A stretch of DNA of 64,000 bases, taken from assembly GCF_947495325.1 (NCBI RefSeq), contig NZ_CANLYK010000002.1, positions 372,001 to 436,000 on the forward strand, written 5' to 3'. Below are positions 43,842 to 53,146 of this stretch, piece by piece (position 1 is the first letter of the stretch; every line of letters starts with the position of its first letter). The stretch is from an uncultured Allomuricauda sp. GTDB lineage: Bacteria; Bacteroidota; Bacteroidia; Flavobacteriales; Flavobacteriaceae. The notes beneath the pieces were generated by a model that was given only the letters and a program-made list of their open reading frames with translations, was not told the DNA's origin and ran no database searches. Made by a program: the position numbers and the translations under genes.

Positions 43842-46800
43842 TCTTAAAATAAACCTTAACCTTCTTTTCGTAATTTTGCCGCAAAGGTAGTGCTTGTCTA
43901 TTTAATATTTCAATGTCGTTTTGGTATTCCCTTAGTAGCTCCGGTTTCGTAGTTATCGGGTTTGTAAATCTATTGAGGTTTGTATTACTTTCACGTTCCT
44001 TTTTCTTGCCTTGTTTTAGTGTGGCATTTTCCAACTTTAATAGTTCGTGTTGAATCGTATTAACCTTGTTCCTTGTGCGCTGTGTGATGCCATTCTCCAA
44101 TAAGTCATTTTCAAAATCCTCCATTTGCCGAATCATTTTTTTAGCCAAATTCCTATCGGCTTCATTAATCAAATCTTTCAACTGTTTTTCTAATTGCTGA
44201 CGGATATACTGCTGCTCCTTGTAGATTTCATATATCTCACTTAAGACCATTTCTCCATCGCCACCTTGACTGCCTTTTCCGTTTTTACCGCCATTACCTT
44301 CTTCTTTGCCTTCTCCTTCGCCGTCTTTACCTTGACCGCCTTTTTCTCCTTCTTTACCTGAGCCCTCTTTCTCGCCTTCCCCCTGTTTTCCATCGCCATT
44401 ATCTCCTTCTTCTTCATCACCATTCTTTCCCTGTTGGCCTGACTTGCCCATCTTCTCTTGAACTCCTTGCTGTCCTTTTATAATATCTGGAAGCTGAAAA
44501 TCTGCGCCTCCCTGTCCGCTTCCTTGGCCAGGTTTCATATTTTGTTGCATGTTATCCAAGATATTGGCCAAGAAGTCCGCCAAAGCATTGGTAGCGTTCA
44601 CCACGTATTGTTGGTAAGAGGCCCCTTGAAACATTTGGTTTTCGGCAATACTTTCTAACGACTTGTCAATGTTGTAATACACTTCAGTAATCTGTTCATT
44701 CACAAACTCTGATAATTCCGCTCTTCTAAGAGACAGCGCAAACAGGCTATCGTCCACATGCTCAAATAACCTACGCAGTTCCTTTTGATCCCTTACGGTT
44801 CTTGAAAATTGTGAAATATCCACATCGGCGCTTTCTATATTCTCCAACAACTTCTCTTGCTTGAAGGAGAAGGTTACCAAATTATCCAGTATCTGTCTCA
44901 ACATCTCAGCGTCCTCAGTAATTGAAGATCCTCCACCTCCCATAGAACTTTGTTGTAATGACTTACTCATTTCTTTCATTTTTTGGGCTGCTGATTTTTG
45001 CTTTTGGGAAATCTTATTACCTGCCTTTTGCTGTTCTTCCCCTTCAGAAGATTCTTCATTTCCCTGGTGCTTGTTTATTTCTTCCAATGCTTCCTCCTGA
45101 TCCTTCTTAACCGATTGTTGCTCTTTAGCCCCCACATTCATCGGCATGGGCTTTTTTAGCTTCCCATTATCCTCCCTTAGTTCATCCAATTCCTTGGAAA
45201 TTTCCTCAAACTCCTCATTTAAACCTTTCTGAAGCTTGTTATCTAAAAACTCTCCTAATTTCATTTCCGACAATATTTTCTGTCTCTCCGAGACCTTTTG
45301 CAAATCCTTGGATAACTGCGCCATTTTCTCGGTTACATAATATCGTTTAGTGAGTTCCAAAATCTGCTCTAAATTCCGGGCACTAGAGCTTTGCTTCTTT
45401 CCAAGTTCGTCCAGTTTCTTCTTTAATTCTTCCTTATCTATCTTATCCGCCAATTTGTTTAATTCTTCAAGCAACTTCTCATTCTTTTTAGCTTCAAGCT
45501 CCTGTCGTTCCAGCCGTTCCTGCAGCATCTTCTTTCTTTCATCTGAGCTATCCTCCTTATTTAAACTTTCCTTTAGCTGCTGGCTGAATTTCTCCATCAA
45601 CTCTTCCTGTTGCTCTTGCTTTTTAAGAAAATCCTTTATCTCATTTTTATCATCAAAGTTCAAGGTCTTTTCTTCCTTTTGTTTATCATTGATTTTAGAA
45701 AGTGTCTCTTGTTGTTCCTTATACTTTTCCAAAGACTTATCCATTTTATTCAAAACACTATTTTGAAATTCTAACTCTTTGTTTTTCAATTGATTATCAT
45801 CAAAAAGGGAGGTGTTGAACGTCTTGCTTTTCGTTACCTTTCCACTCCTAAGTCCATCATTATCAACGACTTCGAAATACAATTTATAGTTTCTTCCTTT
45901 TTCCAAAGTGAAACCAGAAGGAAACGTATAATAAAACTGATGCACATTGTTGTTTGGAGATTGCAGAAGCACTCTTTGTATATCCTGATTATCGTCTACT
46001 GGATAACAAACAGCGCGTATCTTACTTACCTTATAATCATCCGCAGTTTGACCTGTATAAAAAGACTGATTTTGGTTGATTGAGTCCAGCACTTGCTCAA
46101 CTTCAATAGATGGATATGCGTCCTTGATAACCTCCAATTGATAACCGAGCTTTTCAAAGTCTTTTACATTCTCATTGGAAGTGCTCAGTTCATACGTTAA
46201 ATCGTTGTACACCCTTTCTCTATATGCAAATACATTATTCTCCTCGTCAAACGCAATTAGCGTATCGTTGGCTGCCATCTCAATCGCATCCACAAACTTC
46301 CCTTTAATATTCCATGCTACTTGAGTGCCCTCTGGAATTACAGCATTTCCGGTCCCCTTAATAACTTCTGATCCCCTTCGTGTATACTTAGGGTAGTTCA
46401 ATCGCATTTCAAAGTCCAGCAAGGACGGCGTTCTAAAACTTCGTATGGAATAACTTTTGGAGCTCCATCCATTTGCCGTTAAATAAAAATTGCTCTCACT
46501 AACCGGTGGCTTGAAAGTATGGGTATAAACGCCATCAAGATTTTTTAGCAATAACTCTTCCCCGTTCATTACCATAAAAACATTTTCCGGTTTTACATCG
46601 CCAGTTGTGATTACCCGAACAGTCAATGGTTCATTATCCAAAACCTCTAACTTTTCATTCAGTAATTGAAATGCAAAGGGTGCGGGTTGCTCATAGGCCA
46701 AATCATAATTCACCACTCTTTTGTATGAATTGAAAAAAGAAGCAATATTCCCTGACAGCCATATGAATCCAAGAATTAGAATGGGAATAACAACATACTT

Positions 46801-47259
46801 TGCATATTTGAAACTCTCCTTGAAATCTATTGCTTTTGAAAATGAAACTTGACTCAAATCTTCACTTCGTTGTTCAATAGCAGCCATTAAAAGCTCTGAA
46901 GTAGATTTGTTTTCTGCCAGCTCCAACAAATTATAAAGCTTATCATCTATCTGCGGAAAATGCCTGCCTATGAGCAGCGAAGCCTCTTTGTTCGATATCC
47001 CCTTTCGAACCCTAAAAAGAAAAAACAAGGGAACCAAGATAAACTTATAGAGAAGGAACAGCTCCACCAAAATAAAGGCCAGAAAAAGCACAAGGCGCCA
47101 ATCTTGATTTAACCAAAGCACATACTCCAAGGACATTACCCCTAACAAAAAGAGTAACCCAATTGCCAAAAACAATAAGATGCCTTTGATCAATTGCTTG
47201 GTATAATACTTCTTGGTAAACTCGTTGAGCTTGCTAAGTATCTTGTAATAACTATTCAA
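43834..47259 (-). CDS. DUF4175 family large membrane/coiled-coil protein
   Basis: A 1141-residue protein: two transmembrane helices close together (about 24-46 and 53-76), a third near 155-172, a periplasmic region of Ig-like/beta character (about 180-480), then a long coiled coil (about 500-780, rich in Lys, Glu, Gln), and a low-complexity stretch (about 940-1010) rich in Gly, Lys, Glu and Asp, followed by a helical end with RNKVNTIQHELLKLEN. Assigned to DUF4175, sometimes called ATPase, but no P-loop is visible. The start is TTG at 47259, because no ATG occurs before the first helix. Function unknown; perhaps a structural envelope protein. Confidence 0.75.
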   Translation of the reverse strand: MNSYYKILSKLNEFTKKYYTKQLIKGILLFLAIGLLFLLGVMSLEYVLWLNQDWRLVLFLAFILVELFLLYKFILVPLFFLFRVRKGISNKEASLLIGRHFPQIDDKLYNLLELAENKSTSELLMAAIEQRSEDLSQVSFSKAIDFKESFKYAKYVVIPILILGFIWLSGNIASFFNSYKRVVNYDLAYEQPAPFAFQLLNEKLEVLDNEPLTVRVITTGDVKPENVFMVMNGEELLLKNLDGVYTHTFKPPVSESNFYLTANGWSSKSYSIRSFRTPSLLDFEMRLNYPKYTRRGSEVIKGTGNAVIPEGTQVAWNIKGKFVDAIEMAANDTLIAFDEENNVFAYRERVYNDLTYELSTSNENVKDFEKLGYQLEVIKDAYPSIEVEQVLDSINQNQSFYTGQTADDYKVSKIRAVCYPVDDNQDIQRVLLQSPNNNVHQFYYTFPSGFTLEKGRNYKLYFEVVDNDGLRSGKVTKSKTFNTSLFDDNQLKNKELEFQNSVLNKMDKSLEKYKEQQETLSKINDKQKEEKTLNFDDKNEIKDFLKKQEQQEELMEKFSQQLKESLNKEDSSDERKKMLQERLERQELEAKKNEKLLEELNKLADKIDKEELKKKLDELGKKQSSSARNLEQILELTKRYYVTEKMAQLSKDLQKVSERQKILSEMKLGEFLDNKLQKGLNEEFEEISKELDELREDNGKLKKPMPMNVGAKEQQSVKKDQEEALEEINKHQGNEESSEGEEQQKAGNKISQKQKSAAQKMKEMSKSLQQSSMGGGGSSITEDAEMLRQILDNLVTFSFKQEKLLENIESADVDISQFSRTVRDQKELRRLFEHVDDSLFALSLRRAELSEFVNEQITEVYYNIDKSLESIAENQMFQGASYQQYVVNATNALADFLANILDNMQQNMKPGQGSGQGGADFQLPDIIKGQQGVQEKMGKSGQQGKNGDEEEGDNGDGKQGEGEKEGSGKEGEKGGQGKDGEGEGKEEGNGGKNGKGSQGGDGEMVLSEIYEIYKEQQYIRQQLEKQLKDLINEADRNLAKKMIRQMEDFENDLLENGITQRTRNKVNTIQHELLKLENATLKQGKKKERESNTNLNRFTNPITTKPELLREYQNDIEILNRQALPLRQNYEKKVKVYFKND

Positions 47260-47364
47260 AATCCCTATTATTTACTACCAAGATACCTGATAGCACCGAA
47301 TACACCTGAAAACTTTTTGTTAAAACACATCCCTTCAACTGTTTTCTAGTGCTAGACCAAATAG

Positions 47365-47372
47365 TATCTTTG
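47365..47372 (+). promoter_or_regulatory. -7 promoter box of gltX
   Basis: TATCTTTG, an exact TAnnTTTG, 18 bases before the gltX ATG. No good -33 TTG at the proper spacing. Confidence 0.4.
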
Positions 47373-47390
47373 TGCTCTATTTAGAATCGC

Positions 47391-48926
47391 ATGAGTCAAA
47401 AAGTACGGGTTCGTTTTGCGCCCAGCCCAACCGGGCCATTACATATTGGAGGTGTACGCACCGCTTTGTTCAATTATTTGTTTGCCAAAAAACATGGTGG
47501 TGATTTTGTCCTCCGAATAGAGGATACAGATCAAAACCGTTATGTGGAAGGTGCCGAAGCGTATATTGTGGAAGCCTTAAACTGGTGCGGTATTCCTTTT
47601 GATGAAGGCCCAACTTCGACTCCGCTCAGTGCGGGCTCCAAAGAAGGAAGCTTTGGCCCGTACCGACAAAGTGAGCGCAAACATTTGTACAAGGCATATG
47701 CTATGGAGCTCATTGAAAAAGGACATGCCTATTATGCTTTTGATACCTCGGAGCGATTGGATTTTCACCGAAAAGATCACGAAGAAAAGGGTAAGACCTT
47801 TATCTATAATTGGCACAACCGATTAAAGCTTTCCAACTCTCTTTCATTGAACGCTGAAGAGGTTCAGGAGAAACTGGATGCTGGCGAAGATTTCGTTATC
47901 CGTTTTAAGTCTCCACAAGACCAAGAATTGGTGTTGCAGGATATCATCCGTGGGGAAATTAAAATAGACACCAATATTCTTGATGATAAAGTCCTTTTTA
48001 AAAGCGATGGCATGCCTACCTATCATTTGGCGAATATTGTGGATGACCATTTAATGGAAATAACGCATGTAATTCGTGGTGAAGAGTGGCTCCCTTCTTT
48101 AGCGCTTCATCAATTATTATATAATGCTTTTGAATGGGAGGCTCCGGCATTTGCCCATTTGCCACTAATCATGAAGCCTGTTGGCAAGGGAAAATTGAGC
48201 AAGCGCGATGGTGAAAAAGGAGGGTATCCTGTTTTTCCATTGTCATGGAACGAATCTCAAGGGTATCGCGAAGCGGGATATTTTCCAGAGGCTGTTGTCA
48301 ACTTTTTGGCGCTTTTGGGATGGAACCCTGGAACGGAACAAGAGTTGTTTAGTTTGTCAGCATTGATTGAAGCTTTTAGCCTGGAACGTGTGAACAAATC
48401 TGGCGCACGCTTTGATCCTGAAAAAACAAAGTGGTACAACCACCAATACCTTCAAAAGAAAAGCGACAAAGAACTTGCGGCTTTGTTTGCGTCAATTATC
48501 ACTGTCAGGTCGAGCGCAGTCGAGACCTCTTTTGACGGTGATTATATTGAAAAGGTTGTCTCTTTAATAAAAGAACGGGCAGATTTTGTCTCTGATTTCT
48601 GGGAATTGGGCAATTACTTCTTTAAAGCGCCAAGTTCGTACAATGAAAAGGCTTTAAAAAAACAGTGGAAGGAAGATACCCCTCAACTGATGCAAAAAGT
48701 GGCTGAGATTTTGGAGGCGACAGAAGATTTTAGCTCAGCAACGGTAGAAGCCAATGTAAAAAAATGGATTACGGACAATGAACTTTCCTTTGGAAAAGTG
48801 ATGGGGCCGCTACGCTTGGTTATCGTTGGAGAATTAAAAGGCCCTCATATTTTTGATATTCTTGCACTTATTGGAAAAGAAGAAAGTGTAGAGCGGATTA
48901 AAAAGGCGTTGGAGGTTTTGGGGTGA
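47391..48926 (+). CDS. gltX: Glutamyl-tRNA synthetase
   Basis: A 511-residue class I synthetase charging tRNA-Glu. HIGH motif in PSPTGPLHIGG, GRxxxG-like parts, VIRGEEWLPSLALHQLLY and the KMSKS loop as KLSKRDG, then the helical anticodon-binding domain with VVNFLALLGW. Between helices of that domain the sequence TVRSSAVETS (encoded by 48501-48530) comes from a short palindromic repeat inserted in frame, adding about eight residues in a tolerant region. Otherwise full length and apparently functional. Own promoter box upstream; head of the plus-strand unit. Confidence 0.97.
   Translation: MSQKVRVRFAPSPTGPLHIGGVRTALFNYLFAKKHGGDFVLRIEDTDQNRYVEGAEAYIVEALNWCGIPFDEGPTSTPLSAGSKEGSFGPYRQSERKHLYKAYAMELIEKGHAYYAFDTSERLDFHRKDHEEKGKTFIYNWHNRLKLSNSLSLNAEEVQEKLDAGEDFVIRFKSPQDQELVLQDIIRGEIKIDTNILDDKVLFKSDGMPTYHLANIVDDHLMEITHVIRGEEWLPSLALHQLLYNAFEWEAPAFAHLPLIMKPVGKGKLSKRDGEKGGYPVFPLSWNESQGYREAGYFPEAVVNFLALLGWNPGTEQELFSLSALIEAFSLERVNKSGARFDPEKTKWYNHQYLQKKSDKELAALFASIITVRSSAVETSFDGDYIEKVVSLIKERADFVSDFWELGNYFFKAPSSYNEKALKKQWKEDTPQLMQKVAEILEATEDFSSATVEANVKKWITDNELSFGKVMGPLRLVIVGELKGPHIFDILALIGKEESVERIKKALEVLG
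48501..48528 (+). repeat. Short palindromic (REP-like) repeat inside gltX
   Basis: TGTCAGGTCGAGCGCAGT followed by CGAGACCT. Outer arms AGGTC (48507-48511) and GACCT (48524-48528) pair, with TCGA repeated inside. I recall the GGTCGAGCGCAGTCGAGACC unit as a frequent intergenic repeat of flavobacteria. Here it is read in frame as TVRSSAVETS of glutamyl-tRNA synthetase. Confidence 0.55.
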
Positions 48927-48957
48927 CAATGGTAAATTGTATGAGTAGTGCCAGATT

Positions 48958-49050
48958 GAGTGCCACTCATCTGTCAAACTGCGTAGCGGTTTAAACGGGC
49001 TACAAAGTTTAATATATAATCCGATATAACCATTTACACAAAATGTTGTG
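48958..49050 (+). repeat. Possible third hairpin-bearing border element
   Basis: GAGTGCCACTCATCT (48958-48972) resembles the left end of the element at 1648 (there GAGTGGCACTTATCG), and TACACAAAATGTTGTG (49035-49050) resembles its right end (TACACATTGTTGTG). The interior has a different hairpin, GTAGC (48983-48987) with GCTAC. It sits at the 3' side of the sulfatase gene. Similarity is partial, so the relation is tentative. Confidence 0.35.
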
Positions 49051-49064
49051 ATTATGTAGCTTAT

Positions 49065-50423
49065 TTACTGCCATTTTGTGTGCCATTCATTATATTCTTT
49101 AACCAATTCTTCTACTTTTTTTGGATACTTACTAGCGAAATTTTCCAGTTCGCGAGGGGTATCTTTAATATTTACTAAGAACAGTGAATCACTTTCTGAA
49201 ATTGGTGACTTACGAGTAGGATCTATAGGGTTTTTTAAAAGTTTCCAATCTCCCTTTCTAACCGCCCAACGATTTTCATCAGAATACCACCAGAATACAT
49301 CATGGGATGTAGGAGCATTATCCATAATTACATTTTTCATGCTTTTTCCTTCAAATGCATCCTGATTATAAGAAATATTGCACAAATCAAGAATGGTAGG
49401 GAACCAATCCACATTCACGCAAACTTGGTCTCGTACTACTTTTTGAGGCAAAGCATTGGGCCAGCTGATAATAGCTGGAACTCGAATACCACCTTCAAAA
49501 AGCGAAAACTTGGCACCACGGTATATGCCTGAATTGCCACCTCCACCAAATGTCCTTTCTTCTGTAGAGTGTCCATGGTCAGATTGCAATACAATAATTG
49601 TATCATCCCTAAGGCCTAGCGACTCAAGTTTTTCCATCAGTTTTCCAATCCGTTCATCAATAGTTGATATGGATGCAGCGTACTTGTCCCGAGGGCTTTC
49701 CATGTTTTGATAGTGTTCTCTCCATTTATCCGTACCCTGGAGTGGATAATGGGGCAGGTTAATGGCATAATATAGAAAAAAAGGGGTGTTTTTGTTTTTC
49801 TCCAAAAACGTATCAACTTTATCGGACATCAAGTCCTGAAAGTATTTACCGTCCATCCATATTTCTTTGTTGTTTTCCCATAAATCGTGTTTGTTGGGGC
49901 CTTTCCAATAAAAGAAATGAGAATAATTATCAATACACCCACCCATATGCCCAAAAGAATAATCAAACCCTTGTCCATTAGGCATTGTTTCCGGAGTGTA
50001 TCCCAAATGCCACTTTCCAATATGGCCAGTGGTATATCCATTATCTTTTAATCTTTCTGCGATTGTAATTTCTTCAGAAGGCAAACCTTCTCCGCCCTGA
50101 TGAGAAGATGCATTTCCAGGCAATCCCGCGGCAAAGGGCGTTTTCCCAGTAAGTAAAGCAGCTCTGGAGGGAGAACAAACCGGCGCAGCCGCATAGAATT
50201 GAGTAAATCGTACGCCGGTTTCCGCCAGCATGTCCATATTTGGTGTATATAAATCCTTTGCGCCATAACAATTAGCATCAATGGTGCCTTGATCGTCCGT
50301 ATAAATGATAATTACATTTGGTGATCTACTTTTATTTTGAACATTAGTATTGCATGAAAAGAATATGCAAACAATTATGGTTTTAACGATAAATCCCCAA
50401 ATTCTTAATGTTATTTTTTGCAT
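49065..50423 (-). CDS. Sulfatase (formylglycine type), lipoprotein
   Basis: A 452-residue sulfatase of family S1, exported as a lipoprotein: signal helix and lipobox IFFSC (Cys24). Metal and active-site parts: NVIIIYTDDQG, the FGly signature VCSPSRAALLTG (Cys83 becomes formylglycine via a maturase), GKWHLGY, and LQSDHGH. It would remove sulfate esters from marine polysaccharides. No SusC/SusD or maturase gene is next to it, so it is alone rather than part of a polysaccharide utilisation locus. Flanked on the left by a possible border element (48958-49050). Substrate unknown. Confidence 0.92.
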   Translation of the reverse strand: MQKITLRIWGFIVKTIIVCIFFSCNTNVQNKSRSPNVIIIYTDDQGTIDANCYGAKDLYTPNMDMLAETGVRFTQFYAAAPVCSPSRAALLTGKTPFAAGLPGNASSHQGGEGLPSEEITIAERLKDNGYTTGHIGKWHLGYTPETMPNGQGFDYSFGHMGGCIDNYSHFFYWKGPNKHDLWENNKEIWMDGKYFQDLMSDKVDTFLEKNKNTPFFLYYAINLPHYPLQGTDKWREHYQNMESPRDKYAASISTIDERIGKLMEKLESLGLRDDTIIVLQSDHGHSTEERTFGGGGNSGIYRGAKFSLFEGGIRVPAIISWPNALPQKVVRDQVCVNVDWFPTILDLCNISYNQDAFEGKSMKNVIMDNAPTSHDVFWWYSDENRWAVRKGDWKLLKNPIDPTRKSPISESDSLFLVNIKDTPRELENFASKYPKKVEELVKEYNEWHTKWQ

Positions 50424-50674
50424 CTTCTTAATTATGTTGCCTTCATTGCTAACAGATCATTATTAACCACAACAACTGGATATAATCAATTCTTATATTC
50501 CTAATTGTAGAAGCAAGTTATGAAAATTCCATTTCCAAAGTCATATTCCTATTTTAGTTCCAATATGGAAAATTACGCTCGCCAATTCACGGATGTGTAA
50601 CAAAACTTGATTATTGACTACTAATATCTTACAGAGTTTTGTACTTTACCTTTTTAACTTAAAATCTATATACT

Positions 50675-51604
50675 ATGGGCAACTTTCTTCTTATTCCTTT
50701 GATATTTGTGGGGCTTGTCATCCTCTTTTCTTCCTTCTTTACGGTAAAACAGCAAACTGCAGCCATTGTGGAGCGTTTTGGGCGTTTTAATAGCATTAGA
50801 CAGTCTGGTTTGCAAATGAAAATTCCATTGGTAGACAGGATCGTATCCCGTGTTGGGTTAAAAATTCAACAACTGGATGTGATTGTAGAAACCAAAACAC
50901 TGGATGATGTTTTTGTAAAACTTAAGGTTTCGGTTCAGTATGTGGTTATCAAATCTAAAGTCTATGAGGCCTTCTATAAATTGGAGTATCCTCATGATCA
51001 AATTACTTCCTATGTTTTTGATGTGGTCCGTGCCGAGGTTCCCAAAATGAAATTGGATGATGTCTTTGTAAAAAAAGATGATATCGCCATCGCAGTAAAA
51101 TCAGAGTTACAAGAGGCCATGTTGGAATATGGGTATGATATTATTAAAACCCTTGTTACCGATATTGATCCGGATGCGCAAGTAAAAGAAGCCATGAATC
51201 GAATCAATGCTTCGGAACGTGAAAAAATTGCCGCGCAATTTGAAGGTGACGCAGCAAGAATCCTAATTGTAGAAAAGGCAAAAGCCGAGGCGGAAAGCAA
51301 ACGTTTACAAGGACAGGGTATTGCCGATCAGCGTCGCGAAATTGCACGAGGTCTTGAAGAATCTGTTGAAGTGTTGAATAAGGTGGGCATCAATTCCCAA
51401 GAGGCTTCTGCTTTAATTGTAGTAACCCAGCATTATGATACCTTGCAGTCTATTGGTGAGGAAACCAATACCAATTTGATTCTTTTGCCAAATTCTCCAC
51501 AAGCTGGTAGCGATATGCTGAACAATATGGTTGCCTCATTTACGGCTAGTAATATGATTGGGGAATCCATGAAAAAGACAAACGTTCCAAAACCAAAAAA
51601 GTAA
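50675..51604 (+). CDS. SPFH/Band 7 domain membrane protein
   Basis: A 309-residue stomatin/HflK-like protein: short N-terminal membrane helix (about 3-22, LLIPLIFVGLVILFSSFF), Band 7 domain (about 25-180: TAAIVERFGRFNSIRQSGLQMKIP in two parts, VSVQYVV), then a helical coiled coil (AKAEAESKRLQGQGIADQRREIA) and a C-terminal segment. It forms oligomers in membrane microdomains and often influences membrane proteases. Single gene with a strong terminator. Partner protease not next to it. Confidence 0.92.
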   Translation: MGNFLLIPLIFVGLVILFSSFFTVKQQTAAIVERFGRFNSIRQSGLQMKIPLVDRIVSRVGLKIQQLDVIVETKTLDDVFVKLKVSVQYVVIKSKVYEAFYKLEYPHDQITSYVFDVVRAEVPKMKLDDVFVKKDDIAIAVKSELQEAMLEYGYDIIKTLVTDIDPDAQVKEAMNRINASEREKIAAQFEGDAARILIVEKAKAEAESKRLQGQGIADQRREIARGLEESVEVLNKVGINSQEASALIVVTQHYDTLQSIGEETNTNLILLPNSPQAGSDMLNNMVASFTASNMIGESMKKTNVPKPKK

Positions 51605-51623
51605 ACACTTCACTTTTAAGGAC

Positions 51624-51650
51624 AAAGGGGCTATTTGGCCCCTTTTTTTT
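51624..51650 (+). terminator. Rho-independent terminator after the SPFH gene
   Basis: Stem AAAGGGGC (51624-51631) with GCCCCTTT (51638-51645), 6-base loop, then T run to 51650; 20 bases after the stop. Confidence 0.85.
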
Positions 51651-51655
51651 ATTGG

Positions 51656-52954
51656 TTAAAAGTACTGTCCTATTCCAAATACAATTCCGTTGGTAGATTC
51701 GTTGGAAATTCCGAAACCATAATCCAACCTAAAGACAGCATTAAAAATACGCTTGTGAATCAATCGAAATCCTAGTCCGGAATATAATCTGGTAGACGAG
51801 CCATCAAACAACTGTCCAAAATCCTCCCCTGGAGTTCGCCATGATCCGGCATCTATAAATGCGTTTCCTTGAACCACAAACCATCCTTTTTCATACAGCG
51901 TCTGTCTGTACTCCGTGTTCAATACCAATGCGGCTGTTCCTCTATCTACTGTATTTCCTACGCCCCTAATGTTCAATTGATTGTCCAAAGTAAAGGGTGC
52001 AAAAGGAGAATCTTCATTTCCAAACGCAGCAGCAAACCGAAGTCTATTTGCCCAATTTCCTCTTGCTCCTATTTTTCTATAGTGAATGAAATCATTTCTA
52101 AATGACAAAAAATCACCCAAAAATTGAGTGCCGGGTTCATCTCCGTTCAAAAAACTAATATACTGTGTGGTGAACTCGTTTATAGTGCCATCAAAATATT
52201 GATAATCAATATCTAAATCCACATATCTGTATTGCCCCCTATAAACCAACTTATCCGCTTGTAAAGAGAGCGGCCTACCCAACAAGGGTTCTTCACCAAT
52301 AAAGTCATAGCTTTCCTTAACAAAGGAGGCTCCAATCTCAGCTTCATTTTTAAAATCGAATGAGAAAAGTAAATTTCCCTCCACACTTTTTGCATTAAAA
52401 CGATAGTCCTTTATTCCTTCCTCAAAAAAAACCGGTTCTTGAGATGTGTTATCTTGATAACTAAACCCTAGCCCTAATTTGTCACTGAACAAAAAAGGGT
52501 GCTCCCAAAACACACCATATGAATTGAAAACATCTCTTTCATAAAAACCTCCGATAAGTTGGTTGTTGCCGAATAAATTAAATTCAAACGCCGAAACCCT
52601 AAACGCAAATTCTCCATTGTTCGCTGTTGAGATTCGCAACCCAGGAATAATGGTGAAATTTTCTTCTATTTGATAAACAAGCGTTTTTTCATCACCAATG
52701 CCATAAATACTGTCTTTTGCATTTGCTATTCCCGGCAATCGTTTTAAGCGTTCAATATCTTGTTTGACCAAAACAGAATCATAAACAGTACTTGGTCTAA
52801 CTTTTACCAATCTTCTTAAAAAAGATTCTTTGGTGCGTTTTAGTCCTTCAAATTCTAATTTGGTTATTTTCTGATTTTGCGCAAATCCAAATGCGCAAGA
52901 AAGTAGCAGGCAAAGCGAGAGTGTTTTTTTCACGGATTGTTGATTTCCCATCAT
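51656..52954 (-). CDS. Omp85/BamA-family outer-membrane protein with a single POTRA-like domain
   Basis: A 432-residue protein: signal peptide (KKTLSLCLLLSCAFGFA), one POTRA-like domain (about 30-100: KITKLEFEGLKRTKESFLRRLVKV), then a beta-barrel of the surface-antigen type (about 110-432), with FRLIHKRIFNAVFRLDYGFG and a C-terminal aromatic strand ending in Phe. Only one POTRA is seen, fewer than the five of BamA or three of TamA, so it is not the main BamA. It may insert or secrete a particular partner. An in-frame ATG lies also at 52951. Confidence 0.78.
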   Translation of the reverse strand: MMGNQQSVKKTLSLCLLLSCAFGFAQNQKITKLEFEGLKRTKESFLRRLVKVRPSTVYDSVLVKQDIERLKRLPGIANAKDSIYGIGDEKTLVYQIEENFTIIPGLRISTANNGEFAFRVSAFEFNLFGNNQLIGGFYERDVFNSYGVFWEHPFLFSDKLGLGFSYQDNTSQEPVFFEEGIKDYRFNAKSVEGNLLFSFDFKNEAEIGASFVKESYDFIGEEPLLGRPLSLQADKLVYRGQYRYVDLDIDYQYFDGTINEFTTQYISFLNGDEPGTQFLGDFLSFRNDFIHYRKIGARGNWANRLRFAAAFGNEDSPFAPFTLDNQLNIRGVGNTVDRGTAALVLNTEYRQTLYEKGWFVVQGNAFIDAGSWRTPGEDFGQLFDGSSTRLYSGLGFRLIHKRIFNAVFRLDYGFGISNESTNGIVFGIGQYF

Positions 52955-53146
52955 CAGACGAGAAATTCATCAAAACCCTACAAGAATTGGTGTTTTTTAA
53001 TTTAAATGCGCTCTAAAAGCACTTTGAATCAACACCTATAGAAAACCATAAGACAAAAGAAAAACAGCTTTAAACTGATTAAAAACCAATTGGTTTATAT
53101 AAGAAAAAATAATGGCTTTTGATAATTATAATAGAGAGCGTCTATG

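Noticed and set aside
44240..44470. Possible tandem DNA repeat in the DUF4175 gene
   Set aside because: The stretch is low-complexity Gly/Lys/Glu/Asp coding sequence without a fixed repeat unit.
45350..45766. Long open frame opposite the coiled coil of the DUF4175 gene
   Set aside because: It is the Ser/Phe/Cys-rich mirror of Lys/Glu-rich coding sequence, a usual artefact.
50570..50590. TTCCA-ATA-TGGAA small palindrome before the SPFH gene
   Set aside because: Short and in AT-rich DNA; no promoter box links it to a gene.
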